A stretch of 53,117 nt of DNA from NCBI GenBank assembly GCA_051000395.1, contig JBPCOI010000045.1, forward strand, positions 1-53,117, in the 5' to 3' direction. This stretch comes from JBPCOI01 sp051000395 (GTDB lineage: Bacteria; Actinomycetota; Actinomycetes; Mycobacteriales; Jatrophihabitantaceae). A program made the translations under genes and the position numbers. Below, piece by piece: positions 25,701 through 32,480 of the stretch; the stretch's first letter is position 1; each line of letters opens with the position of its first letter. The notes beneath the pieces are model-generated. The model saw nothing but the letters and a program-made list of their open reading frames with translations. It was not told where the DNA came from and did not search any database.

Positions 25701-26085
25701 TGGGACGGGCATGTGGGCACCCGTCGAACCTGCCGTCCTAGCTTATGAGGTTGGCGGCAAGAACATCGTGAAGTCGTGGCTCAACTACCGGGAGGCCGAC
25801 CCCGGAGGCCGTCGGTCTTCGCCACTAGACGATATGAACGTGCAGACGTGGCCCTCGGAATGGACCGCCGAGTTCACCGACCTGTTGACCGTCCTAAGCC
25901 GTCTCATCGACCTGGAGCCGGCGCAGGCCGAGCTACTGGACAAGGTGCTCGCGGGGCCGCTGCTGACCCGCGACACGCTCGTTGAGCACGAAGTCGTCTG
26001 GCCGCCACCAACCCAGCGTCGCCCCGACTACAACACGGTCAGCAGCCCCGAGGCTGAGGGTGGTGCAGATGGGGCGCTGTGGTAG
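22708..26085 (+). CDS. Single-chain restriction nuclease-DNA methyltransferase (type ISP/IIG-like)
   Basis: About 1125 residues. The N-terminal segment RPDYAIKVNGVITGYVEVKAPG (~residues 69-90) is a PD-(D/E)xK nuclease motif. The central N6-adenine methyltransferase has motif I VDPAMGTGTFVNTVLDKV (~383) and motif IV VIGNPPYAENASD (~502). The C-terminal third (IGYRSFDRQHVIADPRVWHRPRPPLW onwards) looks like the type ISP target-recognition domain. I see no helicase motifs, unlike LlaGI-type enzymes, so it is closer to type IIG. Probable role: self-contained restriction-modification defending the host and stabilising the island. GTG 22708 has GGGAGGG upstream; ATG 22648 is an alternative without a ribosome site. 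Confidence 0.85.
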   Translation: MSQHRDDAPDWLNAAVSEFGDACKSKLSGPGEREALIRSPLEAFIRAVGDRFGLSVAPQDEVRDEDRAVRPDYAIKVNGVITGYVEVKAPGVSVDTATYSSGHNKTQWDRLRDVPNLLYSNGIEWWLYRDGEPHRRAVLDGLGLAGAGSSLAPDREIEGLLRDFLFWKPMPITAVAPLVRAVAPLTRLLRAEVRDQLEVEARRVAQGADQGDQPFRGLAQEWKRLLFPDADDPTFANGYAQAVTFALLLAKAEGITLTENLASIGDALGQAHHGLLGRALELLTKDVAAEFKVTINLLIRVVDAVDWQRIVDRQQRSAIARNDPYLHLYEHFLAEYDPEWRKLSGSYYTPLDVVTAMVNLADEVLRSHLGKPTGFADPLVTTVDPAMGTGTFVNTVLDKVADTVRTNEGQGAVPGALTNLAKRLIGFELQMGPYAVAEMRTGGELKAAGASLPGDGLRLYVTNTLDDPADDQQQISSFAQPIAVSRRRANKVKRETPVTVVIGNPPYAENASDLGRWIEDGCPAAGLPSPMRAFRTPGDGVYVQNLKNLYVYFWRWATWKVFDNPPNDEPNRAGVVCYISTSGYLVGPGFRGMREYLRRNCSAGWVIDLTPEGQTPPVPTRVFPGVRQPLAIGIFVRTENPDPETPADIKYRAVHGRQQAKFDALNVMTLTDDAWLAARTDWQAPFTAAAEGSWDDFPAMGDLFVWTSPGIAANRTWVIAPDEEILAERWRTLIAERNEDTKRTLLRETPSTTLDATKTPLPGLDTEQGTGTALKDEAKLSPATARIGYRSFDRQHVIADPRVWHRPRPPLWAARIAGQVFCFEQHAHRVGSGPGLVFSALIPDMDYFKGSEGGRVLPLLHPGGRSNFAAGLLSALSTLVAPEWGGSVTGSDFLAYVAAVVAHPAFTARFSDELVTPGIRVPITAEPDLFNEAVKLGRAVLWLHTYGAQYDDEDDSRHHHDIRYPANDPRRIASTASMTTMPIPEDPRYDEATNTVIVGTGMWAPVEPAVLAYEVGGKNIVKSWLNYREADPGGRRSSPLDDMNVQTWPSEWTAEFTDLLTVLSRLIDLEPAQAELLDKVLAGPLLTRDTLVEHEVVWPPPTQRRPDYNTVSSPEAEGGADGALW

Positions 26086-26237
26086 CAACACACACGCCGC
26101 TCTTCCGGTTCGGTCTGACATCGACCTCAGTGTCCGCACGCTGAGCATCCCGGCCACGACATATCAGCCGTCACAGCTAGAGACCCCCTTCACCGTGCTA
26201 AACCCCGAGGGGCGGTTGTCCCGTCAGACTGGTCGGC

Positions 26238-26453
26238 GTGACTGAATCCCCGCTCAGCCGCGACGACGTGCGCGCGCTGCTGGACTCGTTAGAACTGCTG
26301 CACCACCAGCTACAGGCCAAGGACGGACTGACAGCCACTGCGGCGACGGGGTACCGGGTACAAGGGGCAATCGTTGCTGTCCGTGCCGTGCTTGGAGACC
26401 GTCCACTTGCTTCCGTCCTCGCCCGAGTGACGAGCGAGCACGAGACGAGTTGA
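26238..26453 (+). CDS. Small hypothetical protein at right end of island
   Basis: 71 residues, probably all helical (LSRDDVRALLDSLELLHHQLQAKDGL), no recognised domain. GTG start at 26238 with weak ribosome-site support. Last gene before the right border. The 150 bp before it (26086-26237) and the 190 bp after it hold no feature I can identify. Confidence 0.5.
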   Translation: MTESPLSRDDVRALLDSLELLHHQLQAKDGLTATAATGYRVQGAIVAVRAVLGDRPLASVLARVTSEHETS

Positions 26454-26632
26454 TAGCAAACGGACCCGTACTTCTGCGCCGATGTCATGCTCCCCGCGAC
26501 CGACACCGACCTGTCAGGCAACGGTAAAACAGCTCTAGTCCAGCGAACTCGGGGCCTCCGCGCCTGACGGTCCCAGTCACCTCGGCCTCGGTTGAAGCTT
26601 TCCTCCTTGCACTGATGCACCCGTCCAACATA

Positions 26633-26656
26633 CCTGTTTGATATCGGCCTGCGTGC
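26633..26656. other. Right island junction in the tadA P-loop (att-like)
   Basis: CCTGTTTG (26633-26640), ATATC, then GGCC (26646-26649) and tadA sequence. On the minus strand tadA reads GGCACGCAGGCC (Gly-Thr-Gln-Ala of the P-loop) and then leaves the family pattern at GATATC. The octamer is the inverted counterpart of the one inside the left border (7 of 8 bases). Confidence 0.65.
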
Positions 26657-27263
26657 CGCCGGCCACCAGCACGTTCAGGCCGGCGACCACGGATGCCTCC
26701 AGGAACCCGGCCGCCTGCGCGGTCATCGACCCGGCGGCGACGAGCTCGTCGAGCGAGGTGAGGCCGAGCACGAACTTTCGGATGTTGACCGCCATGTGCC
26801 GGCGCGTGATATTCGGGATCACGACGTGTAGCCGTGAGCCGTCGGGCAACATCGCGTCCACGAACGGCGTCGACAGGTCGATGCGCCGGCCCGTGGTGCG
26901 CAGCATCCGCTCGACGAGCTCGGCGACCTGCTCTGCCCTGAGGATCAGCGTCGTGAGTTCCGAGCGACCGCGCCGGGCGACGAAGACCCGTCCGGGCTCG
27001 TTGATCCAGATCTCTTCGATCGAGGGTTCGTCGAGAAACGGCTGCAGCGGCCCGAAGCCGGCGACGGCATCCACCACCGCGCGCGAGGCGGCGACGGTGT
27101 CCCCGAGCGGCGGCAGCGGCGACGTAATCGCGCGATCGAGGTAGTCCGTGACGGCCTCGGCGACGAGGCTCGTCACGGCCTGCGGCTCGGTCGAGGGATC
27201 GATGCCGCGGCGGCGCACCAACTCGCGCACGTCGGCCTCGAGAATCGAGCGTCCAGACGCCAT
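26646..27263 (-). pseudogene. tadA: tadA (CpaF-type secretion ATPase), 5' half
   Basis: N-terminal domain of the Tad pilus ATPase: ILEADVRELVRRRGIDP, FGPLQPFLDEPSIEEIWINEPGRVFVARRGRSE, RIDLSTPFVDAMLPDGSRLHVVIP, RKFVLGLTSLDELVAAGSM and GLNVLVAGGTQA, where it stops inside the P-loop (expected GGTQAGKTT). The open frame runs a further ~23 codons into the island and ends at 26577. The ATG at 27263 has a strong GGAGGT ribosome site, so the truncated N-terminal domain is probably still made. The rest is at 4404-5061. Confidence 0.93.
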
Positions 27264-27364
27264 GCGAGCACCTCCAGACGACCGGGTTCAGGCGAATGGC
27301 GGCCAGCTTACTGGGAATCAGTTAAGAGTTGTAGCGCGGGGCGAAGACCTGTGGACGGCAGCCG

Positions 27365-28660
27365 TCACTGGGCGGCCCGGTACTCCTTGAGCAGCCCCCG
27401 ACTGATGATCGTCTTCTGGATCTCCGACGTGCCCTCGCCGATGAGCAGGAACGGCGCCTCGCGCATCAGCCGCTCGATCTCGTACTCCTTGGAGTAGCCG
27501 TAACCGCCGTGGATCCGGAAGGACTCCTGGGTCACCTCGGCGCAGTACTCCGAGGCCAGCAGCTTGGCCATGCCCGCCTCGACGTCGTTGCGTTCGCCGG
27601 CATCCTTGAGCCGCGCGGCGTTGACCATGAGCAGGTGGGCCGCCTCGACCTTGGTGGCCATCTCGGCCAGCTTGAACGCGACGGCCTGATGCTGCGCGAT
27701 CTGCTTGCCGAACGCCTTGCGTTGCTGCGCGTAGGCGACCGCGAGTTCGAAGGCGCGGATCGAGATGCCGCAGGCCCGTGCCGCGACATTCACCCTTCCG
27801 ACCTCGACGCCGTCCATCATCTGGTAGAAGCCCTTTCCGCGGCCGGCCTCGCCGCCCAGGACCGAATCGGCGGGCACGCGCACCCCGTCTAGCACCATCT
27901 CGGTCGTCTCGACGCCCTTATACCCCATCTTGTCGATCTTGCCGGGGATGGTGAGGCCGGGCCTGGTCTCGCCGAAGCCGGGCTCCTTCTCTATCAGGAA
28001 CGTCGTCATGTTCTTGTAGACCGAGTCGGCGCCGAGGTCGTCCTTGACGAGGGTGGCGACGATGCCGGCGCGGGCCCCGTTGGTCAGCCACATCTTCTGG
28101 CCGTCGAGCACGAACCCTCCCCCTCCCCCTCCCCCTCCCCCGCCGGCTACGCCCTCATCGGCGGGGGTGCCCCCATCGGCTACGCCCTCATCGGCGGGGG
28201 GGCCCCCAACCGACTCGTCGGCGCGGACGCGGGACTTGATCGCGGCCACGTCCGAGCCGCATTCCGGCTCGCTCATCGAGAACGCGCCGCGCAGCTCGCC
28301 CGTCGCCATCCTGGGCAGCAGGCGCTGCTTCTGCTCGTCCGTCCCGTGCTGGGTGATCATGTACGCGACGATGAAGTGGGTGTTGATGACGCCCGAGATC
28401 GACATCCAGCCGCGAGCGATCTGTTCGACGACCAGTGCGTACGTCAGCAGTGACTCGCCCAGCCCGCCGAACTCCTCGGAGATGGTCAGGCCGAACAGAC
28501 CCATCTCCTTCATCCCGTCGACGATCGCCTCGGGGAACTCGTCCTTGTGCTCGAGCTCCGTGGCGTGCGGGATGATCTCCTTGTCCACGAAGTCCTTGAC
28601 GGTGCGCAGGATCTCGTGCTGGACGTCGGTCAAGCCGGCGGTCTGGGCAAGGCGGGCCAT
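27365..28660 (-). CDS. Acyl-CoA dehydrogenase with a Gly-rich repeat insert
   Basis: 431 residues. FAD-dependent alpha,beta-desaturation of acyl-CoA. Conserved blocks: ISEEFGGLGESLL, AFSMSEPECGSDVAAIKSR (FAD/substrate region), DGQKMWLTNG, AFGKQIAQHQAVAFKLAEMA and the C-terminal RIHGGYGYSKEYEIERLMREAPFLLIGEGTSEIQ; the Glu in LIGEGTSE region is the usual catalytic zone of this subgroup. Between the SR and the DGQK strands there is an extra segment of about 35 residues, two PADEGVA repeats and a run of ten Gly, encoded by tandem DNA repeats. ATG at 28660 with GGAGG upstream. Confidence 0.92.
   Translation of the reverse strand: MARLAQTAGLTDVQHEILRTVKDFVDKEIIPHATELEHKDEFPEAIVDGMKEMGLFGLTISEEFGGLGESLLTYALVVEQIARGWMSISGVINTHFIVAYMITQHGTDEQKQRLLPRMATGELRGAFSMSEPECGSDVAAIKSRVRADESVGGPPADEGVADGGTPADEGVAGGGGGGGGGGFVLDGQKMWLTNGARAGIVATLVKDDLGADSVYKNMTTFLIEKEPGFGETRPGLTIPGKIDKMGYKGVETTEMVLDGVRVPADSVLGGEAGRGKGFYQMMDGVEVGRVNVAARACGISIRAFELAVAYAQQRKAFGKQIAQHQAVAFKLAEMATKVEAAHLLMVNAARLKDAGERNDVEAGMAKLLASEYCAEVTQESFRIHGGYGYSKEYEIERLMREAPFLLIGEGTSEIQKTIISRGLLKEYRAAQ
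28118..28209 (-). repeat. Microsatellite plus 33-bp tandem repeat inside the acyl-CoA dehydrogenase gene
   Basis: Four copies of TCCCCC (28118-28141) followed by two copies of a 33-bp unit starting CGGCTACGCCCTCATCGGCG (28144-28176, 28177-28209). Unit lengths of 6 and 33 keep the reading frame, so copy-number change alters the loop length without breaking the gene. Confidence 0.85.
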
Positions 28661-28957
28661 CGGAAACCTCCAGGGCTGGACGCGCGCCCGCGTCGGGTCG
28701 CGATCGTCTCGGCGGTGTCGCGAAAGTATCCCCCGCCTGGCTCGGGCGCGATCAGCCGCACGTCCGGTGAGATCGCTCTCGCCATGATCCGACGGCGCGC
28801 TGTGTACCCCGCGCGTGCTGCCCTGGCCGCGGGGCGCCCACCGACTAACCTGCATTCGTGACATCGCAAGGGGTCCGGCCGTGAACCACGCCAGCGAAGC
28901 GACCCGGGCGAGCGGAAGGCGTGTGGACGGCGGCGAGCGAGGGGGGAAGGAGGGCGC
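28661..28957. other. Divergent intergenic region, no gene seen
   Basis: Lies between the acyl-CoA dehydrogenase (minus) and MgtE-N (plus) genes and must hold both promoters. GGGGGGAAGGAGGGCGC just before 28958 is the ribosome site of the plus-strand gene. I see no RNA gene or clear hairpin. Confidence 0.5.
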
Positions 28958-30226
28958 ATGAGTCCGGCACCACGCGTCTACATCGCGCGATTGTCGGGGA
29001 TCGGCGTCTTCGACCCCAACGGCGACCAGCTGGGACGCATCCGCGACGCGGTCACGACGTTGCGCATCGACCGCCAGCCGCCCCGCGTGCTCGGCCTGGT
29101 GGTGGAACTGCAGCACCGGCACCGGATCTTCGTCCCGATGGGGCGGGTCACCCGCATCGAGCCCGCCGCGGTCGTGCTCTCGTCCGGGACCGTGAACATG
29201 AAGCGCTTCGAGCGGCGCCATAGCGAGCTGCTCGTGCTCGCCGAACTGCTCGACCGGGACGTGACCGTGGTCGAGGGCGCGCAGCAGGTCAGCATCGTCG
29301 ACGTCGGTATGGAGCAGAACCGCAGCCGCGACTGGGTGATCACCCGGCTCGCGGTGCGCACTGCAGGCGGCCGCATCGGCCGGCGTCGCGGGCAGCTGTT
29401 CCAGGTCGCCTGGGACGAGGTCGACGGTCCAGCCGTCACCGAGACCGCCCAGGGCACCGCGAGCCTGCTGTCGATGCTGTCCGAACTACGTCCGGCCGAC
29501 GTGGCGAGCGCGCTGCAAGACATGCCCGACAAGCGCCGGCACGAGGTGGTGGCCGCCCTCGACGACGAGCGGCTCGCCGACATCATGCAAGAACTCCCCG
29601 ACGACGACCAGGTCGAGCTGCTCAGCGCCCTCGGCGACGAGCGGGCCGCGGACGTGCTCGAGGCCATGGACGACGACGATGCCGCCGACCTGCTCGGCGA
29701 GATGCCCGCCGCCGACCAGCAGCGGCTGCTGGAACTGATGGAACCGGCCGATGCCGAACCGGTGCGCCGGCTGATGACCTACGGCGACTACACCGCCGGT
29801 GGCCTGATGACCACCGAGCCGGTGATCCTGCTGCCCGACGCGACCGTGGCCGAGGCGCTGGCCCTGGTGCGCAACCCGGATCTCTCACCCGCGCTGGCTG
29901 CCCAGGTGTTCGTGGTGAGGCCGCCGCAGGCGACGCCGACGGGCCGCTTCCTCGGCACCGCCCACATCCAGCACCTGCTGCGCGTGCCGCCGTCCACCCT
30001 GGTCAGCGGGATCTGCGAGAAGGACCCCGCTGCGCTGCGCCCCGACACGCCGATCGACGCGGTGACCCGCCACCTCGCGACCTACAACCTAGTCACCGCC
30101 CCCGTCGTCGACGAGCACGACCGGCTGCTCGGCGCCGTTGCGGTCGACGACGTTCTCGATCACCTGCTGCCGGAGGACTGGCGCGACATCGACGGGGATT
30201 CTCCTTCGGCGGCACGCCATGGCTGA
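28958..30226 (+). CDS. PRC-barrel / MgtE N-terminal / CBS domain protein without a transport domain
   Basis: 422 residues. N-terminal PRC-barrel-like part (RVYIARLSGIGVFDPNGDQLGRI), a second barrel-like repeat, an MgtE intracellular N domain with helical repeats (LRPADVASALQDMP, LADIMQELPDDD, AADVLEAMDDDDAADLLGEMP) and two CBS domains (GGLMTTEPVILLPDATVAEAL; TYNLVTAPVVDEHDRLLGAVAVDDVLDHL). The membrane pore of MgtE is absent, so it is more likely a Mg/nucleotide-sensing partner than a channel. Mycobacteria have a similar gene near mrp. Followed by a DUF1003 gene with an 8-bp overlap. Confidence 0.85.
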   Translation: MSPAPRVYIARLSGIGVFDPNGDQLGRIRDAVTTLRIDRQPPRVLGLVVELQHRHRIFVPMGRVTRIEPAAVVLSSGTVNMKRFERRHSELLVLAELLDRDVTVVEGAQQVSIVDVGMEQNRSRDWVITRLAVRTAGGRIGRRRGQLFQVAWDEVDGPAVTETAQGTASLLSMLSELRPADVASALQDMPDKRRHEVVAALDDERLADIMQELPDDDQVELLSALGDERAADVLEAMDDDDAADLLGEMPAADQQRLLELMEPADAEPVRRLMTYGDYTAGGLMTTEPVILLPDATVAEALALVRNPDLSPALAAQVFVVRPPQATPTGRFLGTAHIQHLLRVPPSTLVSGICEKDPAALRPDTPIDAVTRHLATYNLVTAPVVDEHDRLLGAVAVDDVLDHLLPEDWRDIDGDSPSAARHG

Positions 30227-30728
30227 GCGTCTGGACCAACCCCGTGAGCCGCGCGGGCTGCGCCGTCCGCACCTGGATTCGGACACCTTCGGTGCCTACT
30301 CCGAGCGACTGGCGCGCTACTTCGGCACGGCACGCTACCTGGCGATCCAGACGGTGTTCGTCGTCGTCTGGATCGGGATCAACGTGGCGTGGGGGCTGAA
30401 CTACCACTACTCCCACCACCACGGCAGCAAGCCGTTCGACCCCTATCCGTTCATCCTGCTCAACCTCGCGTTCTCCACCCAGGCCGCCTACGCTGCGCCG
30501 CTCATCCTGCTCGCGCAGAACCGTCAGGCCGACCGGGACCGGGTGCAGGCCGAGGCCGACCGGGCCCGCAACGAGCAGGCGATCGCGGACACCGAGTACC
30601 TGGCGCGCGAGATCGCCGCGATCCGAATGGCGGTCGGCGAGGTCGCCACCCGCGACTTCCTGCGCTCGGAACTGGCCCGCGCCGAAGCCTCGCGCGACAA
30701 CGACCGCGACACCCAGCGCGAGGGATAG
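30219..30728 (+). CDS. DUF1003 membrane protein
   Basis: 169 residues. Two membrane segments (LAIQTVFVVVWIGINVAWG and PYPFILLNLAFSTQAAYAAPLILLAQN) with the family motif FxxxNxxLS-like LLNLAFSTQAAYAAPLILLAQNRQ, then a coiled-coil-prone charged tail (DRDRVQAEADRARNEQ). Function not known in the family. Overlaps the upstream gene by 8 bp, so coupled to it; the two may work together. Confidence 0.87.
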   Translation: MAERLDQPREPRGLRRPHLDSDTFGAYSERLARYFGTARYLAIQTVFVVVWIGINVAWGLNYHYSHHHGSKPFDPYPFILLNLAFSTQAAYAAPLILLAQNRQADRDRVQAEADRARNEQAIADTEYLAREIAAIRMAVGEVATRDFLRSELARAEASRDNDRDTQREG

Positions 30729-30827
30729 TGACGCGAGGGACAGCGACGCGAGGGACGGTGGCTGGCGGGCGCTGACCGGCGGCTCGCGCGAACCGTCAGC
30801 GCCGGCCAGCGACGTAGGATCGATGTC

Positions 30828-31961
30828 GTGCCCCAACCCGAGGAATCCGCGATCCGTGCTGCCCTCGCGACCGTCAACGATCCCGAGATCAGCAAGCCGA
30901 TCACCGAGCTGAAGATGGTCGAGTCGCTGGCCGTGGGGCCGGATGGTGCGATCGTCGTGAAGATCCTGCTCACCGTGCCCGGTTGCCCGATGAAGGACCA
31001 GATCACCCGCGACGTCACGGCCGCGGTGTCGCGCGTCGAGGGGGTGCGCTCGGTCGACGTGCAGCTGTCGGCGATGAGCGACGCGCAGCGCACCGCGCTG
31101 CGCCAACAGCTGCGCGGCGATGCGCCGGTCAGTGAGATTCCCTTTGCGCAACCGGGCTCCCGTACCCGCGTGTACGCGGTCGCGTCGGGCAAGGGCGGCG
31201 TCGGCAAGTCCTCGGTGACGGTGAACCTCGCCGTCGAGCTCGCGGCGAAGGGGCTGTCCGTCGGCGTGCTCGACGCCGACATCTACGGCTTCTCGGTGCC
31301 GCGCATGCTCGGCGTGACCGGCAAGCCCACCCAGGTCGAGCAGATGATCATGCCACCGGTCGCGCATGACGTGAAGGTCATCTCGATCGGCATGTTCACC
31401 CCCGGCAACACCGCCGTGGTCTGGCGTGGACCGATGCTGCACCGCGCGCTGCAGCAGTTCCTCGCCGACGTGTTCTGGGGCGAGTTGGACGTGCTGCTGA
31501 TGGACCTGCCACCGGGCACCGGCGACATCGCGATCTCGGTCGCACAGCTCGTCCCGTCCGCGGAGCTGCTGGTCGTCACCACGCCGCAGCTGGCCGCGCG
31601 TGAAGTGGCCGAGCGCGCCGGGTCGATCGCCCTGCAGACGCACCAGCAGATCGTGGGCGTCGTGGAGAACATGAGCTGGCTGGAACTACCCGGCGGCGAG
31701 AGGATGGAGCTGTTCGGCAGCGGTGGCGGGCAGTCGGTCGCCACCTCGTTGAGCACGTCCACCGGCACCACGGTGCCGCTGCTCGGTCAGATCCCCATCG
31801 ACCAGCGCATCCGCGAGGGGGGTGACAGCGGCACGCCGGTCGTCGTCAGCGCGCCCGACTCTCCCGCCGCCGTGGCGCTCCGGGAGATCGCCGGCAAGCT
31901 CGCACAACGTCAGCACAGCCTGGTGGGACGCTCACTCGGCCTGGCACCTGCCCGTAGCTGA
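30828..31961 (+). CDS. mrp: Mrp/NBP35-type ATP-binding iron-sulfur carrier
   Basis: 377 residues. N-terminal MIP18/DUF59 domain (IRAALATVNDPEISKPITEL, residues ~6-95), then a deviant Walker A P-loop GKGGVGKSSVTVNLAVELA (~residues 122-140) and DVLLMDLPPGTGD. The family helps deliver Fe-S clusters. The usual CxxC near the C-terminus is missing (the region reads VVENMSWLELPGGERMELFGSGGG), as in other actinobacterial Mrp proteins I know. GTG at 30828. Convergent with tatB across a strong palindrome. Confidence 0.92.
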   Translation: MPQPEESAIRAALATVNDPEISKPITELKMVESLAVGPDGAIVVKILLTVPGCPMKDQITRDVTAAVSRVEGVRSVDVQLSAMSDAQRTALRQQLRGDAPVSEIPFAQPGSRTRVYAVASGKGGVGKSSVTVNLAVELAAKGLSVGVLDADIYGFSVPRMLGVTGKPTQVEQMIMPPVAHDVKVISIGMFTPGNTAVVWRGPMLHRALQQFLADVFWGELDVLLMDLPPGTGDIAISVAQLVPSAELLVVTTPQLAAREVAERAGSIALQTHQQIVGVVENMSWLELPGGERMELFGSGGGQSVATSLSTSTGTTVPLLGQIPIDQRIREGGDSGTPVVVSAPDSPAAVALREIAGKLAQRQHSLVGRSLGLAPARS

Positions 31962-31963
31962 CA

Positions 31964-32008
31964 ATCGTGGAGCGTTGTCCGCGCAGGGCGCCGCAAACGC
32001 TCCACGAT
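31964..32008. terminator. Bidirectional hairpin between mrp and tatB
   Basis: Perfect 13-bp arms ATCGTGGAGCGTT (31964-31976) and AACGCTCCACGAT (31996-32008) with a 19-nt loop, placed between two converging genes. The right arm runs into CACGATCGGC, a motif repeated in other intergenic palindromes in this window. Confidence 0.8.
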
Positions 32009-32016
32009 CGGCGCGC

Positions 32017-32445
32017 TCAGGTGGCGTCGACGTCGAACGGGGCCCGCTCGCCACGGGCCAGCGGCGGCGGCTTGGGCGCCGGGATGGTGTTGGGCGCTGC
32101 GCTGCTCTCGGCCGGCGGCACACCCTTGGTGAGCTGGACCGCGGGTTCGTCGTCGGCGATCGCGTCCTGAAGGAACGTCCGGGGACTGAGCCCGAGATCG
32201 AGCTCATCGCCGAGGACGGCCCGTTTCAGCGCGGTCCGCGGGTTGAGGTTGCGCAGGTCGACGTCCGCGAACTCCGGACCCAACTCGTCCCGCAGCTGGG
32301 TGCGTGCGCCGTTGGCCAGCTCGTGCAGCGTGCGGAGCATCCGGGCGGCGTCCTTGGCCAGCCCGGGCAGCCGATCGGGACCGAGCACGAGCAGCCCGAC
32401 GATCGCGAGCACCACGAACTCCATCGGGCCGATGTTGAAGAACAT
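32017..32445 (-). CDS. tatB: Sec-independent (Tat) protein translocase TatB
   Basis: 142 residues: MFFNIGPMEFVVLAIVGLLVLGPDRLP gives the TatB membrane helix, Glu and GPDRLP hinge, followed by the amphipathic helix (LAKDAARMLRTLHELANGAR) and an acidic, Pro-rich tail. TatB receives twin-arginine substrates with TatC. Directly after htrA and near mrp, matching the mycobacterial sigE-rseA-htrA-tatB order. Confidence 0.93.
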   Translation of the reverse strand: MFFNIGPMEFVVLAIVGLLVLGPDRLPGLAKDAARMLRTLHELANGARTQLRDELGPEFADVDLRNLNPRTALKRAVLGDELDLGLSPRTFLQDAIADDEPAVQLTKGVPPAESSAAPNTIPAPKPPPLARGERAPFDVDAT

Positions 32446-32480
32446 GGCCGCGAGTGTAGGCCGCGGATGTGAGCGCGGGA

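Larger units (their letters stand above)
5062..26645. mobile_element. Integrated genomic island / AICE-like element inserted in tadA
   Basis: A region of about 21.6 kb separates the two halves of tadA. It holds AICE functions (FtsK-like transfer ATPase, HUH Rep, serine integrase, XRE regulator), a nuclease-methyltransferase, an IS5-family element and a cysteine-rich peptide export cluster. Part of it (about 7.8-10.2 kb) is visibly lower in GC and rich in TTA codons compared with the chromosome. Both borders contain GGCC, with similar octamers pointing outward-in (see junction entries). The exact ends are set by where tadA homology stops, to within a few bases. It may be one element or several accreted ones. 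Confidence 0.9.

Noticed and set aside
5062..26645. Prophage
   Set aside because: No capsid, tail, portal or terminase genes; the FtsK-like and HUH Rep genes fit an AICE instead.
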